Shown: piece by piece, positions 35,092-43,145 of the stretch | Layout of the letters: each line of letters starts with the position of its first letter | How positions within the stretch are numbered: the first letter of the stretch is position 1 | Assembly (NCBI RefSeq): GCF_001026905.1 | Contig: NZ_LAQL01000003.1 | Span: 434,001 to 498,000 of the forward strand | Length of the DNA stretch: 64,000 bases | Direction of reading: 5' to 3' | DNA from: Kiloniella spongiae | GTDB lineage: Bacteria > Pseudomonadota > Alphaproteobacteria > Kiloniellales > Kiloniellaceae | Position numbers and translations under genes: made by a program | The notes under the pieces: model-generated | Databases searched by the model: none | Told to the model about the DNA's origin: nothing | Seen by the model: only the letters and a program-made list of their open reading frames with translations

Positions 35092-35511
35092 ATGACAACA
35101 TCAACAATCACGAAAACAGTTTTCTTTAACGCAACCCGGGAAACTGTTTGGTCTTTCCTAACTGAGCGAGACAAAATTGGTCTTTGGTTCCATCCGCCTA
35201 AAGCAGATTTGGCTGCGGGTGAAGATTATGAACTGATGTTAACCAGAGACAATGGTGAAAAGGTAAAGGTATGTTGGGGCAGTGTTTTGGAAATGCACGG
35301 TCCTGAAAAAATGGTTTGGTCTTTTATACTGAACGATTCACAGACAACAGTCACCTGGGTATTGGAAGAAGTTCTTTGTGGGACAAGGTTAACGCTCCAA
35401 CACGAAGGAGTTGAAGGCATAGCTGGGGAAGCAGCTGCTATGGACTTGATCATGTCGCTGGATGCGGGGTGGGATGAACATTTTGCTTCTCTTCGAAAAG
35501 CTTTGTCCTAA
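35092..35511 (+). CDS. SRPBCC/AHSA1 family protein
   Basis: 139 residues with the START-like AHSA1 layout: ITKTVFFNATRETVWSFLTERDKIGLWF at the N terminus, central strands, and MDLIMSLDAGWDEHFASLRKAL as the long C-terminal helix. The fold has a hydrophobic ligand pocket; the ligand is unknown. It starts three bases after the ArsR gene and so shares its promoter and operators. A hairpin 75 bases downstream ends the unit. Confidence 0.88.
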   Translation: MTTSTITKTVFFNATRETVWSFLTERDKIGLWFHPPKADLAAGEDYELMLTRDNGEKVKVCWGSVLEMHGPEKMVWSFILNDSQTTVTWVLEEVLCGTRLTLQHEGVEGIAGEAAAMDLIMSLDAGWDEHFASLRKALS

Positions 35512-35586
35512 TAAAAGAGCGATGAATGTGGATTAGCGCCGCGATTTTATAGGTAATTGGAATGTTGTATTTTTAGATGTTCTGAG

Positions 35587-35626
35587 TGCTCTCTATTTCT
35601 GGGAATGTATATCAGAAAAGAGAGCA
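35587..35626 (+). terminator. Hairpin after the ArsR-AHSA1 operon
   Basis: TGCTCTCT-A-TTTCTG, an 11-base loop, CAGAAA-AGAGAGCA give a 14-bp stem with one bulge, followed by TTCTCGTTT. It stands between this operon and the convergent histidine kinase gene. The T tract is short. Confidence 0.55.
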
Positions 35627-35698
35627 TTCTCGTTTATACTCAACACATGATTAAAGCTTTTACCAACGAGGTTTGTTGTTTCTGGGGTTTTAGGTTTC

Positions 35699-37612
35699 CT
35701 AAGCTGCGTTGGCTGATCTTTCATGAACAAGGCGTTTGAGGGTTTTTAACAGGTCATCCATGTTCAAGGGCTTTGAACATGTCGCGTTCATACCGCACGC
35801 AATGTATTCCTTTAGGTTGCTGGCTTCGATATCAGCTGTTAGTGCAATGATGGGAATAGACGATTTTGTCGTATCCGTCAGAGAGCGTATTTTCTTGGTT
35901 GCTTCAACGCCATCCATTTCTGGCATGTGGATATCCATCAGGATGATATCATAATTATTGGTTGTTACTTTTTCGATGGCTTCAAAGCCGTTATCGGCTG
36001 TATCCACAGCTTGTCCACTTTTCTCAAGTAGGGCTTTTGCCATGATCTGGTTAACTTTAATATCCTCTACAAGCAGCAGCTTGAGATCTGTCAAATCATG
36101 TTCAGGTATCTCTTCTTGTGGTTGGTAGAGTGCTTTAGCTTTGTCCAGTGTAACTTCGAACCAGAAAGTACTACCTTTTTCCACTTCACTATCAACGCCG
36201 ATTTGACCATCCATAGCCAGTACAAGCTGTTTATTAATCGCAAGACCTAAACCTGTACCGCCATAATTTCGGGTTGTTGATACATCGGCTTGGGAAAAAG
36301 CATTGAAGAGAGAGGTCTGTTTAGATTCAGGAATACCGATACCTTCGTCAGACACTTCAAAGCGTAGTTTTTGGGTGAATTCATCTTCTGATTTTAGAGT
36401 AATACTTAGCTTGATGGTGCCATTTGTCGTAAATTTCACCGCATTTGAGAGGAAGTTCATCAGGATTTGCCGCAACCTGACACTATCGCCAAGGACCCAT
36501 CTGTGAATATTTTCCGGGAGCACGACATCAAGGGTGTTATTTTTTTCCCTTGCGGCCAGAACCATCATGCTACTGGTTTCTTCGATAAGCTCGGCTAAGC
36601 TCATGGTACTTTTTTCGAGTACAAGTTCACCGGCTTCGATTTTCGAGAAATCAAGAATATCACCAATCAAATCCATTAAGTGATTGCCTGAACTGGAAAT
36701 AGTTTTGATGTAGTTCTGTGTTTCTTTGGGCAGGGCCTGAATATCTTTGTTGCCAAGGGCAAGATCTGCATAACCAAGAATAGAGTTCAGAGGTGATCTT
36801 AATTCATGGCTCATATGAGCCAAAAACATTGATTTTGCTTTGTTTGCAACCTGTACTTCTTCGATTTTATTTTTAATTGCTTCGGACATACCCTCCATAT
36901 CGCGAGCTAAATCACCGAGTTCATCATTGGATGTGATATCAATATGATCAATCGGTTCTTGTTTGGAAATTTGTGATGCAGCTTCTTTTAAGTGATTAAT
37001 GGGTTGAATAAGAAGGCGGCGGGTAATAAGAGTGAGTAACCCACCCATTAAAAGAATAGAAATAAGAGATACGCCAATTGTTACAAGCTGAATGATCGAG
37101 ACCTGTTGTGTAACATCGGCTTCCGGGCGGGACACAAAAATGACCCAGTTCCAATTTGGTTTATTAAACGAGGAAGATGCATATAGCGTATTGATATTAT
37201 CTTTTACTTGAAAAGATCCAAAGGTTTGTCCTTTGAGCGATAGGGCAAGCACGCTCCATTCTTTAAGAACACTGGGATCTTTGCTCTCGCTGCAATAGAT
37301 CGGGGTTCCATCTTGGGAAATAATAAAATACCGGCGGTTTGTGACAGCAGCCAAATCGTCCAGTTCTTTGAAAACTTCATCTTTATAGGATTGAACGAAT
37401 GCCGGTATATCGGTGAGGCCTGCTTGTTCCAACAATTCATGACGTGATGAAATGATATGATGCACTGCTTCGTTTAGAAGCAGGTTCATATTTTCTTCTT
37501 CACTTTCATAGAGTGCATTTCTTGAGTGGGTGAAAGACCAGAAACCAAGAGAGCCAATACAAATCAAAATGATTGGCAACATGGTTAAAAAATATTTTTG
37601 ATATAATCTCAT
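35699..37612 (-). CDS. Hybrid sensor histidine kinase/response regulator
   Basis: 637 residues: TM1 5-27, periplasmic Cache-like sensor 30-165, TM2 172-195, HAMP 196-250, HisKA with H269 (MSHELRSPL), HATPase_c 370-490 (N390; DEGIGIP; GGTGLGLAI), and a receiver at 510-630 with phospho-acceptor D560. The last gene of a two-gene unit, nine bases after a substrate-binding protein gene. That spacing suggests the binding protein delivers the signal. The receiver implies a phosphorelay to a histidine phosphotransferase that is not in the window. Confidence 0.92.
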   Translation of the reverse strand: MRLYQKYFLTMLPIILICIGSLGFWSFTHSRNALYESEEENMNLLLNEAVHHIISSRHELLEQAGLTDIPAFVQSYKDEVFKELDDLAAVTNRRYFIISQDGTPIYCSESKDPSVLKEWSVLALSLKGQTFGSFQVKDNINTLYASSSFNKPNWNWVIFVSRPEADVTQQVSIIQLVTIGVSLISILLMGGLLTLITRRLLIQPINHLKEAASQISKQEPIDHIDITSNDELGDLARDMEGMSEAIKNKIEEVQVANKAKSMFLAHMSHELRSPLNSILGYADLALGNKDIQALPKETQNYIKTISSSGNHLMDLIGDILDFSKIEAGELVLEKSTMSLAELIEETSSMMVLAAREKNNTLDVVLPENIHRWVLGDSVRLRQILMNFLSNAVKFTTNGTIKLSITLKSEDEFTQKLRFEVSDEGIGIPESKQTSLFNAFSQADVSTTRNYGGTGLGLAINKQLVLAMDGQIGVDSEVEKGSTFWFEVTLDKAKALYQPQEEIPEHDLTDLKLLLVEDIKVNQIMAKALLEKSGQAVDTADNGFEAIEKVTTNNYDIILMDIHMPEMDGVEATKKIRSLTDTTKSSIPIIALTADIEASNLKEYIACGMNATCSKPLNMDDLLKTLKRLVHERSANAA

Positions 37613-37621
37613 GCAAGGTAT

Positions 37622-38767
37622 CTATCGGTAAATGTTTTTGCCAGCGAGCTTTAAAAGTGAAGAAGGAATAACGGTTCCCAATTCTGTGGCTGTTGTCACA
37701 TTGATGCTGACTAAATAACTGTTGGGGCGTGTAACCGGAATATCGCCTGCTTTTGTGCCTTTAAAGATTTGGTTGACCATTTCGGCTGCTGCAATGCCGT
37801 TTACTTCTGCATTGGATACCATAGAGATCATGGCCCCGGATTTCACTGCCGCTGTGTTGTTGGCAAAGATCACCGGGATATTTTTTTCGTTCAAGATTTG
37901 AAAAAGCTCTGAATCATTCCCTAAGGGGCCTGTAACAAACCAGAGAGCATCGTAGTCAGAGCGGTTTCCTTCAATTATTTTTAATGCGCTCTCACGTAAG
38001 GCATCACTGTTTTCAGAACCAGGTTGGTATTCAAAATTTAAATCAATAAAGCTCAATTCATTAACTTGCTTGTTAATTTCCATTAGTTGAGCTGTTTCAC
38101 TTAAAGCCGATGGATAGGTGGAATTGACGATCCCTATTCTCAGCGGAGATTTATCTGTTAATGGTTTTAATGCCTGTTTGACGACTTCGAGTTTGGCAGC
38201 TGGCGGGACAATATGTGTTTTCCCGGTCATATTGGTACCGGTTTTTTGACCAACAGCACTAACAAAACCTTCTTGATCAGGATAAGAGACAAAAATAAAT
38301 ACTTGGGGAATTTTTTTGTCTTTGAGAAGGCTATGAGTAGCCCTTGTTGCCAGTGTTGCGACAGACATTACCATGTCGGGCTTTTGGTTATTTAGCTCGG
38401 CTTCCAGCAAGCTGTGTGCTTTGTCGATGTTGCCTTCGGCATTGAGAATGACATATTCAACATTCGACCCTTCGGTATAACCCAGGTCACTCATTCCCTG
38501 GCGGAACCACTTTGTCGCATCTTGAAGAACCGGAACAGCCATGGTTTCTAATACAATAATTCTTTTTAATGATTGGGCTGTGGCCTGTGTGATAACGCTA
38601 AAGCTAAGTGCAAAAGCAAGCAGAACGTATATGGCAACGACCAGTTTGATAAACTGGTGACTTCCTTTGGTAATGCGAGCAGAAAGTGGCAAAGCTGAAA
38701 CCTCATCGTAACTTTTATTGATTAATAAGAAAGATTGGTTCAGAGAAGGTCTCTCTTCTCGCGACAA
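37622..38767 (-). CDS. ABC-type substrate-binding protein (PF04392-like), no transporter nearby
   Basis: 381 residues from TTG 38767 (AGG six bases earlier). A long 40-residue N-region precedes a hydrophobic segment (41-65), so it is either secreted or membrane-anchored. The mature part has the ABC_sub_bind pattern: QGMSDLGYTEGSNVEY, PDMVMSVATLATRA, IPQVFIFVSYPDQEGFV, and the end IPVTRPNSYLVSINVTTATELG. Members often bind aromatic or nucleobase-like ligands. No permease or ATPase gene is adjacent; the partner is the hybrid kinase, so it probably serves in sensing. Confidence 0.85.
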   Translation of the reverse strand: MSREERPSLNQSFLLINKSYDEVSALPLSARITKGSHQFIKLVVAIYVLLAFALSFSVITQATAQSLKRIIVLETMAVPVLQDATKWFRQGMSDLGYTEGSNVEYVILNAEGNIDKAHSLLEAELNNQKPDMVMSVATLATRATHSLLKDKKIPQVFIFVSYPDQEGFVSAVGQKTGTNMTGKTHIVPPAAKLEVVKQALKPLTDKSPLRIGIVNSTYPSALSETAQLMEINKQVNELSFIDLNFEYQPGSENSDALRESALKIIEGNRSDYDALWFVTGPLGNDSELFQILNEKNIPVIFANNTAAVKSGAMISMVSNAEVNGIAAAEMVNQIFKGTKAGDIPVTRPNSYLVSINVTTATELGTVIPSSLLKLAGKNIYR

Positions 38768-38860
38768 TCAAACCTATAGTTATTCCTCTTTTACAATGAT
38801 ATCTGTTAACAAGGGGCTAATATAGCCAGAGGTTTCAGCTTTAATTAGAGAGGTAAAATG

Positions 38861-40159
38861 TTATGCCTTTTTAGTGGAGTTTGGCGTGATTTTTATGCCT
38901 CCAACCCATTTTGTGGAGGGCATGAAGTCCTGATAGTTCAGTTTTCCTGATAATAGATCTAGACCAATTTCTGTAATACCAATCAATCGTTCCGGCCAAG
39001 GTTGAGGTATTTGTGTTGTTTCGGTGTGAAGTAGGGCTATTTTTGATTTCTTGAGCTGGCTCAACTCATACCAGTACATCAAATCGCCTAGGTAAGGGAG
39101 AGGTTCGTATTCCCGCATTAGGATTGCAAATAGTTCTTTACCTTTTAAGGGGCCTTTGTCGGCCAGAATACGAAGGGTCAATTCCTGCGTCAGGCCAAGA
39201 CCGTTTTTATGTGAGGGGAGCTCTTTTAAGTGCCGTTTTAAGGCATTGGTCATGAGGGGAAGTTCTGGTGTTCTGGTTTCTATAATTTTTTCAAGATCCA
39301 GAGACGTTTCCTGTTTTAAAGCACCCCATATTCTTTCACCCATCATGAGTTGTTCGTCAGTTATTGATGATCGCTGATTTTCCCACAGCCATATTAACAT
39401 TTCAGGGGCGAGTTGCCCAAGTCCGACAAAATCAGGCACACCCGGTACACTATTTACACAAATAATCTCTAGTTTGGGGCGAGAGACAAGTGAAGAAAGG
39501 TGGTTCAGCAAAAAGGCAAGAATAAGCTGATCGTAGCTATCATGCTCGAACCATAAAACGACCCGCTCATAATCCCAAAGTTTATCCAGTTTCTCATAGG
39601 CGATTTTTTGATTTGCGATAATTTCTTTCGAGGGAATGCCATAAGCATCAGAGATGAAATCGGCTCTTATCTTTAGAAGCTCGCGACTGTTGCCTTTAGG
39701 GATAGGGCCTTGGCAGAAAGGATCACTGAATTCGTGAAACTCACCCTTAAATCCGGCAATCTTTAAACCGTGTTTGATATCAGATCCACAGCGTATATGT
39801 AGAGTACTGACGTCATCAAGTTCCGGAATATGTCCTGAATTAATCTGGTTTTGCTTTATCTTTAGCTGATCACAATGCGCTTTTAATTGAAGCCATGATG
39901 GAAAACCTGCTTCGCGGGCTATACACAACTGACAATCAGCAAGTGTTATCGCGTTTGAATTTATGGCTTTTTTTGCAAACCGGGGATGAAAACGTTTCAG
40001 TTTTACCTGGACCTTTTCCCGAGCAGTCTGATTTTGATTCTTGGATGCTTTTAAAAGTTCTTTTGCGCGCTTTTTTTGTTGCTCGTAATTAAGAGAACCA
40101 TGGAACATTGTTCGGGGGAACGTCGGGGACGCCAGATCTGATTCTGGTTTGGTATTCAT
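38861..40159 (-). CDS. DUF1835 domain protein with N-terminal AREAGFPSW-type module
   Basis: 432 residues from ATG 40159, seven bases after GAGGA. The N-terminal 90 residues carry the QQKKRAKELLKAS...LADCQLCIAREAGFPSWLQLKAH module often seen at the N terminus of ankyrin-type proteins. DUF1835 follows (about 120-240; LHIRCGSDIKHGLK, WFEHDSYDQLIL), then a helical C-terminal part. Function is unknown in the family. Single gene. Confidence 0.8.
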   Translation of the reverse strand: MNTKPESDLASPTFPRTMFHGSLNYEQQKKRAKELLKASKNQNQTAREKVQVKLKRFHPRFAKKAINSNAITLADCQLCIAREAGFPSWLQLKAHCDQLKIKQNQINSGHIPELDDVSTLHIRCGSDIKHGLKIAGFKGEFHEFSDPFCQGPIPKGNSRELLKIRADFISDAYGIPSKEIIANQKIAYEKLDKLWDYERVVLWFEHDSYDQLILAFLLNHLSSLVSRPKLEIICVNSVPGVPDFVGLGQLAPEMLIWLWENQRSSITDEQLMMGERIWGALKQETSLDLEKIIETRTPELPLMTNALKRHLKELPSHKNGLGLTQELTLRILADKGPLKGKELFAILMREYEPLPYLGDLMYWYELSQLKKSKIALLHTETTQIPQPWPERLIGITEIGLDLLSGKLNYQDFMPSTKWVGGIKITPNSTKKA

Positions 40160-40335
40160 ACGATTATCCTCTGAATAACAACCTGCGTCCGCCAATCAGG
40201 TTAGGAAATCGTTTATATAGATCATAAACTTAATTTTGGGCGCAGCCCTTTCCGCGAACATGGAGGCTTAAATAAAGCCAAGAAATTTATGCCACGAGGA
40301 AAAGAAGGCGTCAATATTGATCATTAATATTTAAA

Positions 40336-40653
40336 TTAAGGATGGGGAGCAGCCCCACCAAAGTGTTTTGCCAGATATGCGGTGATCTCTTTCGGGTCGG
40401 TCAGGCTTTTTTTATCACCGATAATGAGTACCGGAAGCCACTGATTTTCTTTGCCGAGATACTCAATCACTTCAATCCTTGGTTTTGGATGATCAATGCG
40501 CCTAACTTCAATATGATCAAGCCAATGAGGGTTTATCGAAAGTGCTCCTTCGATCATTGCACAGTGGGTGCAAAACCAGCCGCTTTTATTTTTTGAAGGA
40601 AGATCTTTATCTTCAAACGGCATCTTTAGAATAAAAAGAACAGGTTTAGTCAT
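40336..40653 (-). CDS. DUF3088 family thioredoxin-like protein
   Basis: 105 residues from ATG 40653. An opening TKPVLFILKMPFEDKDL, the cysteine pair WFCTHCAMIEGAL (CxxC near residues 27-30), VRRIDHPKPR and NQWLPVLII match DUF3088. This is a thioredoxin-fold family with a CPHC-like motif. Redox activity is plausible but unproven. It lies 59 bases after a VOC gene on the same strand. No strong ribosome binding site; the frame is open 32 codons further upstream. Confidence 0.75.
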   Translation of the reverse strand: MTKPVLFILKMPFEDKDLPSKNKSGWFCTHCAMIEGALSINPHWLDHIEVRRIDHPKPRIEVIEYLGKENQWLPVLIIGDKKSLTDPKEITAYLAKHFGGAAPHP

Positions 40654-40712
40654 ATGAAATATCTGCACACTGGATGTTTTTTTTGTTGATCTTAAACTTG
40701 TTGAGTTTTGCC

Positions 40713-41162
40713 TTATTGAGGGGCGTTTCCAATAGGGATGCCTACGCAAATTATGTAGCCGTCTGGATCTCGAAGGTAGAGTTCATTCATGCCATACCAT
40801 TGTTGCAAAGGGCCTTTTACAATAATATTTTGAGGGACTTTGTTGAGGATAATTTCAGGCGATAAGCCACGGAAATAGATTGTTCCAGATGGGGTTGGAG
40901 AGTTTTCAGAACTATAGATCGGTAGTTCATCGGCTAGACTTTGCGCTGTTTGAAGCATTATTTGTCCGCCTGATTGGGCTTCGTTGTTTTTATTATTTTG
41001 GTTTTTCCATTCCAGTGTCGCAAAAGCTGCACCTGCACCATTTCCTTCAAAAGAAACATCTTTTTGAGGCGAAACAAGAACAACAAGCTCCATTCCCAAG
41101 ATGTCTCTGTAAAAGCTAAGGGATTTTTCTATGTCAGTTACCAAGAGATTGGGGATAATCAT
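40713..41162 (-). CDS. VOC family protein
   Basis: 149 residues with a full VOC domain: IIPNLLVTDIEKSLSFYRDILGMELV at the start and NELYLRDPDGYIICVG at the end (metal-site Glu replaced by Cys in the usual E-x-x position, so metal binding is doubtful). An Asn/Lys-rich insertion lies at about 53-63. Four 17-bp tandem repeats lie directly upstream of its start. Confidence 0.8.
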   Translation of the reverse strand: MIIPNLLVTDIEKSLSFYRDILGMELVVLVSPQKDVSFEGNGAGAAFATLEWKNQNNKNNEAQSGGQIMLQTAQSLADELPIYSSENSPTPSGTIYFRGLSPEIILNKVPQNIIVKGPLQQWYGMNELYLRDPDGYIICVGIPIGNAPQ

Positions 41163-41173
41163 TGACTGCTTTC

Positions 41174-41241
41174 TAATATCATTTTGGGGCTAATATCATT
41201 TTGAGGCTAATATTATTTTTGAGCTAATATGATTTTGAGGA
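41174..41241. repeat. Four 17-bp tandem repeats upstream of the VOC gene
   Basis: Units TAATATCATTTTGGGGC, TAATATCATTTTGAGGC, TAATATTATTTTTGAGC and TAATATGATTTTGAGGA lie head to tail. They begin 11 bases before the VOC gene start, in its leader or promoter. Confidence 0.85.
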
Positions 41242-41331
41242 AAGAGGCTTTGAAGAGTGCAGTCATAGCATCATATAATCGATGATGCAATTATCGGCGT
41301 GATGAAAGTTTAGTTACATACTATCGTTATG

Positions 41332-41370
41332 TTTTACCTTAATATTTTACCCTAATATTTTACCCGGTCA
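41332..41370. repeat. 13-bp tandem repeats at the 3' end of the GGDEF-EAL gene
   Basis: TTTTACCTTAATA, TTTTACCCTAATA and TTTTACCCGGTCA follow one another with a 13-base period. The last unit contains the stop codon of the GGDEF-EAL gene (ACCGGGTAAAA on the minus strand). Confidence 0.75.
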
Positions 41371-43066
41371 TTCGTTGGGTGTGCCATGCAATAAACTGAT
41401 CAGCAGGGACGGGACGGCTAATATAATAACCCTGAGCAGAATGGGCTCCTTGGCGCTTTAGAAAATGTAGGTGGTCTTCTGTTTCAACACCTTCGCCAAC
41501 GACATGAAGATCCAGTGCTTTGCCAAGAGAAATAACTGCGGTTGCAATACCGGCATGTTCAGGATCTTCCATAATATTGGCAATAAAAGAGCGATCAATT
41601 TTCAGAACATCAAAGGGAAGCTGCTTTAAATAAGTTAGCGATGAATAGCCTGTGCCAAAATCATCTAAAGCAAACGTAAAGCCCATGCTTTTTAGTTCAT
41701 TCATCTTGGATGCTGTTTCTTCTATATCGGCCAACATGGCGCTTTCGGTCAGTTCCAGTTCAAGTCTGTCTGGGCTGATGTTGGTATCTTTGATGATCTG
41801 TTCTATGGTTTCTACAAAATTTGGTGCATGGAATTGCTTGGCACTTATATTGACAGAAATTCGGGGAATTTTCGGGAAACTATGGAGTTGTTCGCAAGCA
41901 GTCCTAAAGATAAGAGCACCGAGGGGGTGGATCAATCCGCTTTGTTCTGCTGACGGAATAAAATCAAGTGGCGAGATTAGGCCTTTTTCTGGATGTATCC
42001 ATCTGACAAGCGCTTCTGCCCCCAAGACATTCCCTGAATTAACACAAACTTGAGGTTGGTAATAAAGTTCAAACTGTTTTTTTGGTATAGCTTGGCGCAG
42101 GTCATTTTCTAAAGCCAACTTATATTTTACTGTCTTTTCCATTTCGTCCTGGAAAAACTTTATAGTATTACGTCCAGCTGCTTTTGCTTCATACATTGCT
42201 GTGTCGGCATGTTTTAATACGGTATCTGCGCAGGTGGTATTTTTCCCTGAAAACAGAGAAGCCCCAATAGAAAGACCGATATGTAACAGGTGGTCCCCCA
42301 ATTTAAATGGTAGGCTTAGTGTATGAATGATTTCGTCAGCGATCTGCTGTGCTTTTAAAGCAGCATCTTCTTTCTTTTTCGAAATTTCCGGCAGAAGAAT
42401 AATAAATTCATCGCCGCCGGGGCGTGCCACAGATGCAGTCTCTTTTAAGATACTGCTGAGGCGTTTCGATACTTCTATAAGTAAATTATCACCGACAGAG
42501 TGTCCCAAGGAGTCATTGATAATCTTAAAACTGTCCAAATCGAGAAAAAGTAAAGCACTGTGGCGTTGATGTCTTGAGAACCTGATCAAGGTACGTTCAA
42601 GTCGATCAATTAATAGATTTTTATTTGGTAAGCCAGTAAGAGCATCGTGATAGGCTAGATACTGAATATGCTCTTCGGCTTTTTTATGCTTGAGAGAATA
42701 TCGGATAGCCATTTCGATGGAATAGGGCGTTAGTTCTTGTTTTAAAAGAAAGTCTTGAGCACCTGATTCCATAGCCTTTAGATCGGCTTCGCGATTGTTT
42801 TCGTCAGAAAGAAAAATTATAGGAACCATAATTTTGAGCTCATTAATCACATGATTAACAAACTCTATACCGTCCTTACCCGTTGATTTGTAATCCAACA
42901 GAACAAGATCGTAATTTTCCAATTTTATCTTTTCAACACCTGTAATAAGGCTGGTGACTTTGTCATAACGGTGATTGTCATGGAAAGCCTGTTTCAGGCA
43001 ACTTTTAACCAGAAGGTTTTGTTCCTGCTCGTCTTCTAGGAGCAATATATTGAGCTGCTCTTCCAT
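41360..43066 (-). CDS. Response regulator with GGDEF and EAL domains (c-di-GMP turnover)
   Basis: 568 residues from ATG 43066 (AGGAAG six bases before; a TTG lies six codons upstream). Receiver 4-122 with phospho-acceptor D58 (LVLLDYKSTGKDG); GGDEF domain about 135-300 with intact GGDEF 217-221; EAL domain about 315-560 with EALVRW at 351-356 and ELTESAML, DDFGTGYSSL and KIDRSFI. No RxxD inhibitory site lies before GGDEF. It follows a histidine kinase gene by 79 bases on the same strand, a likely cognate pair. Synthesis or breakdown direction cannot be read. Confidence 0.93.
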   Translation of the reverse strand: MEEQLNILLLEDEQEQNLLVKSCLKQAFHDNHRYDKVTSLITGVEKIKLENYDLVLLDYKSTGKDGIEFVNHVINELKIMVPIIFLSDENNREADLKAMESGAQDFLLKQELTPYSIEMAIRYSLKHKKAEEHIQYLAYHDALTGLPNKNLLIDRLERTLIRFSRHQRHSALLFLDLDSFKIINDSLGHSVGDNLLIEVSKRLSSILKETASVARPGGDEFIILLPEISKKKEDAALKAQQIADEIIHTLSLPFKLGDHLLHIGLSIGASLFSGKNTTCADTVLKHADTAMYEAKAAGRNTIKFFQDEMEKTVKYKLALENDLRQAIPKKQFELYYQPQVCVNSGNVLGAEALVRWIHPEKGLISPLDFIPSAEQSGLIHPLGALIFRTACEQLHSFPKIPRISVNISAKQFHAPNFVETIEQIIKDTNISPDRLELELTESAMLADIEETASKMNELKSMGFTFALDDFGTGYSSLTYLKQLPFDVLKIDRSFIANIMEDPEHAGIATAVISLGKALDLHVVGEGVETEDHLHFLKRQGAHSAQGYYISRPVPADQFIAWHTQRMTG

Positions 43067-43145
43067 ATTGAACTTCCTGTGCAATTAATTATTATAAAAC
43101 AATCGGTTCCAGTTAGAAGTATTATCTAGTTTATTGCTTGTCCGT

